The notes under the pieces: model-generated | The model's input: only the letters and a program-made list of their open reading frames with translations | The model's database searches: none | Told to the model about the DNA's origin: nothing | Made by a program: the position numbers and the translations under genes | Source of the DNA: Lachnospiraceae bacterium | Lineage (GTDB): Bacteria; Bacillota; Clostridia; Lachnospirales; Lachnospiraceae | Length of the DNA stretch: 64,000 nucleotides | Reading direction: 5' to 3' | NCBI GenBank assembly: GCA_910574805.1 | Contig: CAJTCV010000005.1 | Span: forward strand, 62,001-126,000 | Shown here: positions 35,510 through 43,649 of the stretch, one piece after another | Position numbering within the stretch: position 1 is the first letter of the stretch | Layout of the letters: every line of letters starts with the position of its first letter

Positions 35510-35648
35510 ACAGAGTCTTTACGGAACAGATAATCTTAAAACTCTGGAGGCCGTCCATACAGTCGGGGAGATCATGAAAGAACATCCTGCATCCTGGGAA
35601 AAGATGGTTGTTATTCATTGCTGTTATTTGGGCAGACTGGTGCAATAA
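35490..35648 (+). pseudogene. Short open frame, possible gene remnant before the recombinase
   Basis: A 52-codon frame whose ATG lies inside the preceding terminator hairpin, with no ribosome site. The codons from about 35511 look protein-like, reading SLYGTDNLKTLEAVHTVGE and then MKEHPASWEKMV before a TAA. It could be the C-terminal remnant of a gene disrupted when the recombinase module arrived, or chance. No family recognised. Confidence 0.25.
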
Positions 35649-35701
35649 TAGGAAAGAGCATCCAAAAGATGCGGCAATGTGACAAAAGGAGGAAAATGAC
35701 C

Positions 35702-36547
35702 ATGAAACAAAGGATCAACAGAGCAGAGATGCTCCTGCAGTTTGAGGAAAGATTAAAAGCCGGAGAGAAGAGCCGCGCCACCATTGAGAAATATCTGAGG
35801 GACGCGGGACAGTTCCTGGAGGATCTGGGAGAGGGCAGCATACTCACCAGGGATGCGGTGATCTCGTATAAGCAGTCGCTGACAGAGCGGTATGCCGTGG
35901 CCAGTGCAAATTCCAAGCTGGCATCTGTGAACGGCCTGCTGCGTTCGGTGGGGTGTGAGGAATGCGTTGTAAAATCTTTTAAAGTACAAAAGAGCGCATT
36001 TCGAAGCAGTGAGCGGGAGCTGACCAGAGAAGAATATATCCGGCTTTTGAAGGCGGCAGAATGCCGGGGAAAGCGGCAGCTCTGTCTGCTCATACAGACC
36101 ATCTGCGCCACCGGGATCCGAATCAGTGAACTGCCTTTCATTACGGTGGAGGCACTGAGCAGCCGGAGAGCTACCGTCTCCCTGAAAGGAAAGACGCGCA
36201 CGGTGCTCCTGCCGGCGGATCTGTGTCAGGAACTGAAGAAATATACGGCAGGGGAGAATATACATTCCGGAAGCGTCTTTGTCACCCGGAACGGGAAGCC
36301 GCTGGACAGGAGCAACATCTTCCACTCCATGAAAAAGCTCTGCGAGGACGCGGGCGTGGACCGGGATAAAGTATTTCCCCATAATCTCAGGCATCTCTTT
36401 GCAGTCACCTATTACAGGGCGGAAAGAGATGTCTGCCATCTGGCCGATATTCTGGGACACTCCAGCATCAACACTACCCGGATCTATACCATCGTGAGCT
36501 GCGAGGAACAGGAACGCCAGATCAATGGACTGGGATTACTGCTTTGA
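35702..36547 (+). CDS. Tyrosine recombinase, probable DNA invertase of the adjacent promoter
   Basis: A 281-residue integrase-family recombinase. The N-terminal SAM-like core-binding domain (residues 1-95) is followed by a catalytic domain with the full active-site set: Arg140 in ATGIRISEL, a Lys in SLKGKTRTVLLP near 164, His227 and Arg230 in HNLRHLF, His253 in LGHSS and Tyr262 in TRIYT. Size and plan fit the small invertases/XerC-like enzymes rather than phage integrases; no excisionase or phage genes are present. It ends 11 bases before a 25-bp inverted repeat whose partner lies 272 bp further on. AAAGGAGG lies 9 bases before ATG 35702. Confidence 0.9.
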   Translation: MKQRINRAEMLLQFEERLKAGEKSRATIEKYLRDAGQFLEDLGEGSILTRDAVISYKQSLTERYAVASANSKLASVNGLLRSVGCEECVVKSFKVQKSAFRSSERELTREEYIRLLKAAECRGKRQLCLLIQTICATGIRISELPFITVEALSSRRATVSLKGKTRTVLLPADLCQELKKYTAGENIHSGSVFVTRNGKPLDRSNIFHSMKKLCEDAGVDRDKVFPHNLRHLFAVTYYRAERDVCHLADILGHSSINTTRIYTIVSCEEQERQINGLGLLL

Positions 36548-36558
36548 AAATAAAAAAC

Positions 36559-36583
36559 ACCACATAATGTCCGTTATGTGGTA
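36559..36583 (+). repeat. Left inverted repeat of the invertible segment
   Basis: A 25-bp site with arms ACCACATAA and TTATGTGGT flanking the asymmetric centre TGTCCG, plus one more matching A. An exact inverted copy lies at 36856-36880. The layout of two 9-bp arms around 6 bp is typical of a tyrosine-recombinase core site. Read leftwards, the hairpin is followed by GTTTTTTATTTT, so it also looks like a minus-strand terminator. Confidence 0.9.
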
Positions 36584-36855
36584 TATTCATCTGACTGATT
36601 TTTGAAATAAAACTTATAATTCCTGTGGAAATGCCGAAATCATAATATATGAAGCTGCTCAGAATGAGCATGGATCCCCCAATCTGCAGGTGTATCCTGA
36701 ACAACGACATGAAAAATTTGGAAACAACCTCTTTTTTCGGGTGTTTTTGACGTATTTTTTGACCGCTTATCTGCTATACTTACTTCAGAACACAGGATAT
36801 GGCAGCCTGGGGCTTTATGTATGATAGATTTAATAAGGAAGAACGAAGGCTGAAC
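36584..36855. mobile_element. Invertible 272-bp promoter segment (shown in ON orientation)
   Basis: The sequence between the inverted repeats is AT-rich and holds no gene. It contains an extended -10 promoter at 36772-36780 facing right, towards the surface-gene run. Inversion would turn this promoter towards the recombinase gene's 3' end. I saw no comparably good promoter facing left within the segment. Confidence 0.8.
36772..36780 (+). promoter_or_regulatory. Extended -10 promoter inside the invertible segment
   Basis: TG-C-TATACT, with a predicted start near 36787; there is no consensus -35 at 17 bp. The transcript passes the right repeat, which has no T run after it, and enters the coiled-coil gene. 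Confidence 0.65.
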
Positions 36856-36880
36856 TACCACATAACGGACATTATGTGGT
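36856..36880 (-). repeat. Right inverted repeat of the invertible segment
   Basis: Exact reverse complement of 36559-36583: arms ACCACATAA/TTATGTGGT with centre CGGACA. It ends 29 bases before the first downstream start codon. Confidence 0.9.
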
Positions 36881-36909
36881 AATGGGTGTCTTCGGAGATG
36901 AGGCTTTTC

Positions 36910-37359
36910 ATGACAGATAAGGATTTACGGAGGCTGCGGAGACAGGATCTTTTGCAGATGCTGGTGGCACAGAGTAAAGAGGCCGCAAGACTGCAGACGG
37001 AACTTGAAGAAGAGAAGAATGAGAGAAATACACTTCAGGAGGGCTATGAACGACTGAAGGAGAAGCTGAACGAGAAGGACGGGATGATCGACAAGCTGAA
37101 AGGCCGTCTGGACGAGAAAGACCGGCTCATGGAGGAAGAGAGGAACAGCTCTCAGGAAAGTATGGAGCGCCTGAAGGCGAAGCTGGATGCAAAGGATGCC
37201 CTGATCGAGAAGCTGAAGGGACGCCTGAACCATAAGGACGACCAGATCCAGGAGCTTCAGGAAGAGATGGAAGTGCTCCAGAAGGATAAGTGGAAGGAAC
37301 TGGAGGAAAATGGTTCGGCATCGGAAGTGCTTTTCCGGCTGCGTGCCTTATTCAGATAG
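36910..37359 (+). CDS. Cytoplasmic coiled-coil protein, first gene of the surface locus
   Basis: A 149-residue highly charged protein with no signal peptide or membrane segment. A short N-terminal motif DKDLRRLRRQDLLQMLVAQ is followed by a coiled coil to about residue 135. Inside it are two copies of a repeat of about 39 residues beginning ERLKEKL and ERLKAKL, each with LKGRL. Proteins with this N-terminus occur at the head of surface-protein clusters in related bacteria, by my recollection. It may be a regulator or a scaffold for the secretion or sortase machinery. GGAG and GAGG lie just before ATG 36910, and an in-frame GTG at 36886 is less likely. Confidence 0.65.
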   Translation: MTDKDLRRLRRQDLLQMLVAQSKEAARLQTELEEEKNERNTLQEGYERLKEKLNEKDGMIDKLKGRLDEKDRLMEEERNSSQESMERLKAKLDAKDALIEKLKGRLNHKDDQIQELQEEMEVLQKDKWKELEENGSASEVLFRLRALFR

Positions 37360-37388
37360 GTGAAAAATGATGATACAGAGGGATCCAC

Positions 37389-37976
37389 ATGAGCGAAAGT
37401 GAGAAGAAGCTTGACCTGCCGGACCTGAGTCTTCTGGAGGCGGAGCTTGAGAGAGAACAATATAAGAATAGTTTTGGGCAGGTCCTGAAGAGCACGGTCT
37501 TTTCGCTGCTGGTGGTCGCTGCGGTTTCGGTGCTGATCGCCGTGCTGTTGCTCCCGGTCCTGCAGATCAGCGGAACGTCCATGACGGAATCCCTGCAGGA
37601 TGAGGATATCGTGGTGGCGCTGAACAGTAAAAAATATAAAACAGGCGATATCATCGCATTTTATTACAACAACAATATCCTGGTCAAACGGGTTATCGCA
37701 GCCGCGGGCGACTGGGTAAATATAGACACTGACGGAAATGTGTATGTGAATGATGAGCTGCTCGATGAACCGTATATCAGTGAAAAAGCGCTGGGGGACT
37801 GCAACATCGCTCTGCCCTATCAGGTGCCGGACGGCAGGTGTTTTGTCATGGGGGACCACAGGGCTACCAGCATCGACAGCCGGAATACGGCAGTCGGCTG
37901 TGTGAGCAATGACATGGTGATCGGCAAGATACTGGTCCGGGTCTGGCCTCTGTCGGGACTTGGGATCGTGCGTTGA
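37389..37976 (+). CDS. lepB: Signal peptidase I (Ser/Lys type)
   Basis: A 195-residue membrane protease: a charged N-terminal region of about 32 residues, one transmembrane segment at about 35-57, then box B QISGTSMTESL with catalytic Ser64 and box D VKRVIAAAGDWV with Lys100; box E MGDHRATSIDSR is also present. It cleaves signal peptides outside the membrane. Sitting directly before the giant surface protein gene, it is probably dedicated to the large pilus subunits. A second, SipW-type peptidase is encoded at 50,828, so the locus carries two peptidase classes. Confidence 0.92.
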   Translation: MSESEKKLDLPDLSLLEAELEREQYKNSFGQVLKSTVFSLLVVAAVSVLIAVLLLPVLQISGTSMTESLQDEDIVVALNSKKYKTGDIIAFYYNNNILVKRVIAAAGDWVNIDTDGNVYVNDELLDEPYISEKALGDCNIALPYQVPDGRCFVMGDHRATSIDSRNTAVGCVSNDMVIGKILVRVWPLSGLGIVR

Positions 37977-38010
37977 TAAATATATAGATAAATAGGAAGG
38001 AGAAGGCATT

Positions 38011-41000
38011 ATGGAATATGGGTTTTTATCGCGGGCTGGAAAGTTCCTGCAGGAACAGAAAAAGCACAGGCGCTGGATGATGATTTTCCTGTGTCTGGCG
38101 GGAGGCGTAATCCTGGGAACGTTGGGATATCTGAAGCTGTATGGGCAGGCGATGACACATAAAATGAAGGTGCTGGAATGCCAGTACGAGGTGCATGAAC
38201 ATACAGACGAGTGTTATGAGGAAGCAGAGGACGGAACAGAAGTTCTCGTGTGCGGATATGCGGATTATGTGATCCATGTACATAACGATGACTGCTTTAA
38301 TAAAAAAGGCGAGCTGGTATGTACACTGGAAGAGCATGAGCTCCATGAACACAGCGAGGACTGCTATGGGGAAGAGCAGACGCTCATATGTACAGAGCCT
38401 GAGACAGACACTCCGGCGGATCAGGAAACTTCGGAGGAGACTCCTGTGACGGCAGAGGCAGGCCAGGACACGGAACAGCCCGTACAGCCGGAAAGCCCGG
38501 TGCAGACAGAGGAATCGGTGCAGATCTGTGAACTGGAAGAGCATACCCATGGAGAGGGCTGTTATGCGGAGTCTCAGTCCTGCGGCCTGAATGAGCATAC
38601 TCATGGGGACGGCTGCTATACGGAGACACAGACCTGCGGCCTGAACGAGCATACCCACGGAGACGGCTGCTATACGGAGACACAGACCTGCGGTCTGGGC
38701 GAGCACAGCCATGATGACGGCTGCTATGACGAGGAAGGCGGACTGGTGTGCGGAGAAGAAGAGCACTCCCATGACGGCAGCTGCATGAGTACAGAATTTA
38801 CCTGTACAGAGGAAGAGCATACCCATGATGACAGCTGTGTAAGCACGGAGCTTACCTGTACGGAAGAAGAGCACACCCATACAGGAGCATGCATGTCCGG
38901 CGAGCTGATCTGCGGTGTGGAAGAGCACACCCATGGAGACGGCTGCTATGAGCAGCAGGCGTCAGAGACCGCATCCCGGTCTGATGGGACTGAGACAGAA
39001 GAATCGGAACCGGCAGCAGAGGAGCCGGTATCGGAGGAGCCTGCGTCTGAGGAATCCGGCGAGGCAGAAGAAGGCCATACTCATACGGACGAATGCTATG
39101 AGACAGAGGAAGGCCTGATCTGCGGTGAGCAGGAACTGCACATGCATGATGACAGCTGCTACACAGAGGACTGCTTCGATGAGGACGGCAATCTGATCGA
39201 GGGAAGCCGGGTATCCTGCGGACTGCTTCAGCTGGAAGAGCATGTACATACGGAAGAGTGCTTCAAAGTCGTGGAACTGACTCCGGAAGAAGTCGCTGCA
39301 CTGAACGGCGGAGCAGTGCTCCACGTACACAGCGAAGACTGCTACGATGAAGAAGGCAAACTCATCTGCGGTCATGAGGTGACTCATATTCACGGACTGG
39401 ACTGCTACGACGAGGAAGGTCATCTGATCTGCGGCTTCGGAGAGGGGACAGCGCACGAGCACGGTACAGCCTGCTACGACGAGGAAGGCAATCTGATCTG
39501 CGGCTATGAGGACGCGAAGGATCATGAGCATGATGCAGGCTGCTATGATGAAGAAGGCAATCTGATCTGCGGTTACGAAGACGCGAAGGATCATGAGCAT
39601 GATGCAGGCTGCTATGATGAAGAAGGCAATCTGATCTGCGGTTACGAAGGCGTGAAGGATCATGAGCACAGCGAAGCCTGCTATGATGAGGAAGGCAATC
39701 TGATCTGCGGTTATGAGGGTGTCAACGTTCATGAACATGATGCGCGGTGCTATGACATCTACGGTGAACTGATCTGCGGCTATGAAGGGGCAGCGGATCA
39801 TGTGCATACAGAAGGCTGCTACGATGAGGAAGGCAATCTCGTCTGCGGTTATGAACTGAGAGCGGTCTATGAGCAGAGTAAGATCTTTGAATGTGCGGAT
39901 TATGTGGTGGTCGCCAGATACAACAACGACGCCGGGATTCCGGAAGAGGCAGAATTCCTGGCGGAGCAGATCACGCAGGATATGGATGAGGAACATTATG
40001 TAAACCGCGAGGCGGAGTATAAAGAATTGATGGGAGACGAGGATGCTTCCATGAAGGCACTGCTGAAGATCGGATTCTATATGGAGGAAGACGGTGAGAA
40101 AAAAGAAATCGAGCCGAAGACTCCTGTAGCGATTGCGGTACAGTTCCTGGATGAAGACGGTCTGGCGGAAGGCAGTCCCATCACGATCATCCATTTCGCA
40201 GAAGGCGGTACAGAGAAACTGGACGGCAGCGATGCAAAAGATAACAGTACAACATTTACCATGGAGAGCTTCTCGGAGATCGCCATTGGCCAAAGTGAAA
40301 AAAAAATGGAGCGGCAGGCAGGACAGCCGCTCCAGCTCTCCGATGATTTTGAATATGAAGCGTCCCCTTTTCTGATCACCTTCCATGTGGAAGGTACGCC
40401 GACGGATCTGGAGGGCAACCCGGTGATCGTCGGCGCTGCAGTTTCGGAGGATGGATCTGAGGGAACAGAAGGCAGCGAACCGGAAGGAGATGTATCGGAA
40501 GGGACAGAAGGCGGCGAGCCCGCAGCAGAACCGGATGCGGACCTTCCGGAAGACGGGACTGCCGGCGGCGGGAACGGGAATGACGTTTCCACAGAAGGAG
40601 ATACAGACGGCGAGAGAACGGACACATCTGAGGGGAACGGGTCTGGAGACAATGAAGAAAATGGCGAGGGAACAGATAAAACCGGCCTGACTCCGGACGC
40701 TTCGGAAGACGGGACCGGCGCGGATACAGGAGTTATCCCCCAGGAACCGAAACTGGTATTTTCTGTAGAGGCAATGGATGACGATGCGGAGATCAAAGAA
40801 GCGCTTGCAAAATATCTCGGGGAATCGGACGGAACAGTCACCCAGCGCGTACTCCACGCTCTGTCCTATACGCTGTCCTACGGCGAAACAGAACTGAATC
40901 TTGACAACTGCACGGTGACCGCCGAGATCACGTTCGGTACGGCGTCTTCCGATGACGGGGCGGACGCTCCCTCCGAAGAGGGAGATGACGCGTCTGCGGG

Positions 41001-43557
41001 TGATGCGGCGGACGAAAGAGCAGCGGATGAAAATACGGCTGGAGACGCACCGGCGGCCGATGAGGGCATGACGACGGATCCATCGGCGGATGATGATACG
41101 GTGCCGGATGATATGTCTGCTGACAGCGGTGACGGCGCAGCGGATGGACAGTCCGACGGCGGGACAGAAGGAGATGAATCTGACGGGAGAGAGCCTGAGG
41201 AAGGCGAAGCCGGAGAAAATGGCGCGGGAGAGACAGTCGCTGCTTATATGGCGTCGACGGATCTGGAGGCTTCGGCAGAAGCAGGCGTGGATATCAAGGT
41301 CATGGTGCTGGGGGTTTCCGAAGACTTTCACGTGAGCAGACTTGGTACGATGTCGCTGAATCAGGAGAGTCAGGACACCGAACTGGTGGTTACCATGGAC
41401 AGTAATACGATGGTGCTGGCAGATCAGGCGGCGGCAAACCCGATATTTAAGGTGCAGTATTATGCGTATGCGCAGATCATGGAAGATACAGATCCCGGAA
41501 ATGCGGAAGCGATCAAGATCATTGATACCTGTCTGGAAGAAGGTGTATTGGGGCGTGCAGAGCTGCCTCAAAATGGGAAGACACCTGCGAAACGGAACAT
41601 GTATGTTAGAAAGATCGGGGAGAAATGGTATTCGGATGCACAGAATGGAATGTATAAGGATAGGCCTTGGGAGATATACGAGCCAATATACAAGAGCAGA
41701 GATCCAGAAAGTACAGCTTCTCTGACAAAACTTTATACAGCAGACTACTACGAATTTAAAGAGGTAGCCGGCGGCTTGGATCATATCAATAAATTTGCGA
41801 AAGAAGGTATGAATTTTGAGCTTTATGAAGTCTGGGTGTTAGAAGATGCAACGAAAGCGGACAGTACGACGAAAGAAGGTTGGAAAGTCTATCAGGGAAA
41901 AGAGGAAATCAGCAAATTACATTTTTTTAATAGCAGTACAACTGATGGAAGCGACGGAGCGATCGTGATTACAGATGATACAGTAATTCGTCTGGTGGGT
42001 CAAAGTAATACAAAAGATCATAATTATCCCGCAAGATTTTTTGATTATGATTATACAAATGGAGCCTCAGATATTTATCTGCAGGGTATTAACACTCCTT
42101 CTAATTATCCGGAAAAATTGAATATAGATGCGAATAAAAATGTAACAGGAGCCGTGTATGGATTTGGTAACAATACCATGGCGCCAAATAAACTTACAGG
42201 ATTGCAGGATGCTAAAATAGGCGAGTTTAAGATTAATCAGGCAAATTCGCCGGAGGATAAAACAATTATTGGCAAGTGTTCGTATGGACTGGTTGAATCC
42301 AGCTTGTCAGAAGATGGATACCCAAAGATCAGAGCAAATGCACCAGATATATTCAGACCTCAAACGGAAAATAATCGAGTCCTTGGAAAAACAGAAATTC
42401 CCGGGTATTCACTTGATTTTGCACGCGATGGGGATACTTATACGCTTATATCTGTGGAAGGAAGCGCTGGGCATGCACAAAACTTGAATCAGTTTCAAAA
42501 AGCTGGTCAAGGTTGGAAGAGTCCAGATTATGTGTATACGAATCAGTTTTGGCCTATGGATAATGCCCCCACTTTTGGTGCAGAAGGGCATGATCCGAGA
42601 TTTGGATCGGTTGCACAAAGCAGTCAATTGGAATTACCACTATCAGATGATGGAAAGGAGCATAATAATTTCTTCGGTATGACCTTTGAAGTTGAATTTG
42701 AGCTGACTGAAGATTATGTGGGACCATTGAATTATTACTTCTTCGGCGATGACGATATGTGGGTATTTCTGGAGTATCCGGATGGATCTTCAAAGCTGAT
42801 CTGCGATATCGGCGGAGTTCATCAGGCGGCAGGTGAGTATGTGGATCTTTGGAACTACATTCAGAAGCCGCAGGATAGTGACAGGACGACCAGACCTGGT
42901 ACGGATTCAACAGAAGAAGGAACTCAGAATACGCAGAAGTACAGCCTGAAGTTCTTTTACACAGAAAGAGGTGCTTCCGGTTCTACCTGTTGGATGCAGT
43001 TTACTCTGCCCTCCGTGAATGCGGTTCCTGTGATTGACTACACGGGAAATGTTAAGAGTACTCTGAAGTTAAACAAGACAGTGGAAGGAGCTCCCACGGA
43101 CGAACGATTTGATTTTACCATTGAATTTACAGGCAATGCGGCCAATATAGCTTTTAACAATTATCCATATAAGATAAAAAATAATGAAGGCGAACTTGTG
43201 AAGTCTGGCGAAATTCGTTCCGGAGAGAGCTTCCAATTGGGAAGCGGAGAATCCATTGAAGTATTCAACCTTCCCGATGGTACACAATACACCATTAAAG
43301 AGAAAGACTATGCTGGCTATGATCCTGCACTGGGGGCCGGCAGTGTGGGCGGTACGATTGAAAAAGACAAAACAGTTACAGGAGACATTGACTGGGATCG
43401 GGATGATGTGCTGAATTACATTAACCGTGAAGTTCCGTATAATCTTCCTGAGACTGGCGGTCCCGGAGCAATCTGGTATATGATGGCAAGCGCCTTTCTG
43501 TTATCACTTGGCGTTGGCCTGATATATAGCAAAAAATTCAGTGAAAGGAGGGTGTAA
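38011..43557 (+). CDS. Giant LPETG surface protein with 22 His/Cys units and a fibro-slime domain
   Basis: 1848 residues. A membrane-spanning signal segment at about 23-44 is followed by 22 units of H-x-H-x3-C between about residues 60 and 620, most followed by another Cys some 10-13 residues later. A conserved region to about 760 ends in SFSEIAIG; acidic low-complexity linkers rich in Asp, Glu, Gly and Ser run through about 815-1090. A fibro-slime-type domain lies near 1550-1640, with YYFFGDDDMWVFLEYPDG. A Cna-B-like domain precedes LPETG at 1812-1816, a hydrophobic helix and a basic tail. It is probably the pilus tip or an ancillary adhesin joined by the class C sortase. The His/Cys units could bind metal or form disulfides. 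Start follows GGAAGGAG. Confidence 0.85.
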   Translation: MEYGFLSRAGKFLQEQKKHRRWMMIFLCLAGGVILGTLGYLKLYGQAMTHKMKVLECQYEVHEHTDECYEEAEDGTEVLVCGYADYVIHVHNDDCFNKKGELVCTLEEHELHEHSEDCYGEEQTLICTEPETDTPADQETSEETPVTAEAGQDTEQPVQPESPVQTEESVQICELEEHTHGEGCYAESQSCGLNEHTHGDGCYTETQTCGLNEHTHGDGCYTETQTCGLGEHSHDDGCYDEEGGLVCGEEEHSHDGSCMSTEFTCTEEEHTHDDSCVSTELTCTEEEHTHTGACMSGELICGVEEHTHGDGCYEQQASETASRSDGTETEESEPAAEEPVSEEPASEESGEAEEGHTHTDECYETEEGLICGEQELHMHDDSCYTEDCFDEDGNLIEGSRVSCGLLQLEEHVHTEECFKVVELTPEEVAALNGGAVLHVHSEDCYDEEGKLICGHEVTHIHGLDCYDEEGHLICGFGEGTAHEHGTACYDEEGNLICGYEDAKDHEHDAGCYDEEGNLICGYEDAKDHEHDAGCYDEEGNLICGYEGVKDHEHSEACYDEEGNLICGYEGVNVHEHDARCYDIYGELICGYEGAADHVHTEGCYDEEGNLVCGYELRAVYEQSKIFECADYVVVARYNNDAGIPEEAEFLAEQITQDMDEEHYVNREAEYKELMGDEDASMKALLKIGFYMEEDGEKKEIEPKTPVAIAVQFLDEDGLAEGSPITIIHFAEGGTEKLDGSDAKDNSTTFTMESFSEIAIGQSEKKMERQAGQPLQLSDDFEYEASPFLITFHVEGTPTDLEGNPVIVGAAVSEDGSEGTEGSEPEGDVSEGTEGGEPAAEPDADLPEDGTAGGGNGNDVSTEGDTDGERTDTSEGNGSGDNEENGEGTDKTGLTPDASEDGTGADTGVIPQEPKLVFSVEAMDDDAEIKEALAKYLGESDGTVTQRVLHALSYTLSYGETELNLDNCTVTAEITFGTASSDDGADAPSEEGDDASAGDAADERAADENTAGDAPAADEGMTTDPSADDDTVPDDMSADSGDGAADGQSDGGTEGDESDGREPEEGEAGENGAGETVAAYMASTDLEASAEAGVDIKVMVLGVSEDFHVSRLGTMSLNQESQDTELVVTMDSNTMVLADQAAANPIFKVQYYAYAQIMEDTDPGNAEAIKIIDTCLEEGVLGRAELPQNGKTPAKRNMYVRKIGEKWYSDAQNGMYKDRPWEIYEPIYKSRDPESTASLTKLYTADYYEFKEVAGGLDHINKFAKEGMNFELYEVWVLEDATKADSTTKEGWKVYQGKEEISKLHFFNSSTTDGSDGAIVITDDTVIRLVGQSNTKDHNYPARFFDYDYTNGASDIYLQGINTPSNYPEKLNIDANKNVTGAVYGFGNNTMAPNKLTGLQDAKIGEFKINQANSPEDKTIIGKCSYGLVESSLSEDGYPKIRANAPDIFRPQTENNRVLGKTEIPGYSLDFARDGDTYTLISVEGSAGHAQNLNQFQKAGQGWKSPDYVYTNQFWPMDNAPTFGAEGHDPRFGSVAQSSQLELPLSDDGKEHNNFFGMTFEVEFELTEDYVGPLNYYFFGDDDMWVFLEYPDGSSKLICDIGGVHQAAGEYVDLWNYIQKPQDSDRTTRPGTDSTEEGTQNTQKYSLKFFYTERGASGSTCWMQFTLPSVNAVPVIDYTGNVKSTLKLNKTVEGAPTDERFDFTIEFTGNAANIAFNNYPYKIKNNEGELVKSGEIRSGESFQLGSGESIEVFNLPDGTQYTIKEKDYAGYDPALGAGSVGGTIEKDKTVTGDIDWDRDDVLNYINREVPYNLPETGGPGAIWYMMASAFLLSLGVGLIYSKKFSERRV
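39478..39753 (+). repeat. 69-bp tandem repeats inside the giant surface protein gene
   Basis: Four in-frame 69-bp (23-codon) units. The first two differ at few bases and the last is more diverged. Each encodes DEEGNLICGYE followed by an H-E-H-x3-C block. Such repeats can expand or contract by slippage or recombination without breaking the frame. Confidence 0.8.
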
Positions 43558-43649
43558 GGTTCTCTTAGATCTGAATAGAATGAGGATTTGTGGGTTCAAT
43601 AACACAAAAATCGTTTCAAACAATGAAAAAATGAAAAGGAGGATGAGTT

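Noticed and set aside
35702-36547. Prophage or integrative element integrase
   Set aside because: No phage, conjugation, excisionase or tRNA attachment features lie nearby; the inverted repeats beside the gene explain it better as an invertase.
38590-39880. Repeats that might suggest a CRISPR array
   Set aside because: They are in-frame coding repeats of a surface protein with no unique spacers and no cas genes.
38962-41784. A 940-codon open frame on the minus strand inside the giant surface protein gene
   Set aside because: It is antisense to a gene with clear motifs, is rich in Cys, Arg, His and Ile as expected of a shadow frame, and has no ribosome site or domain.
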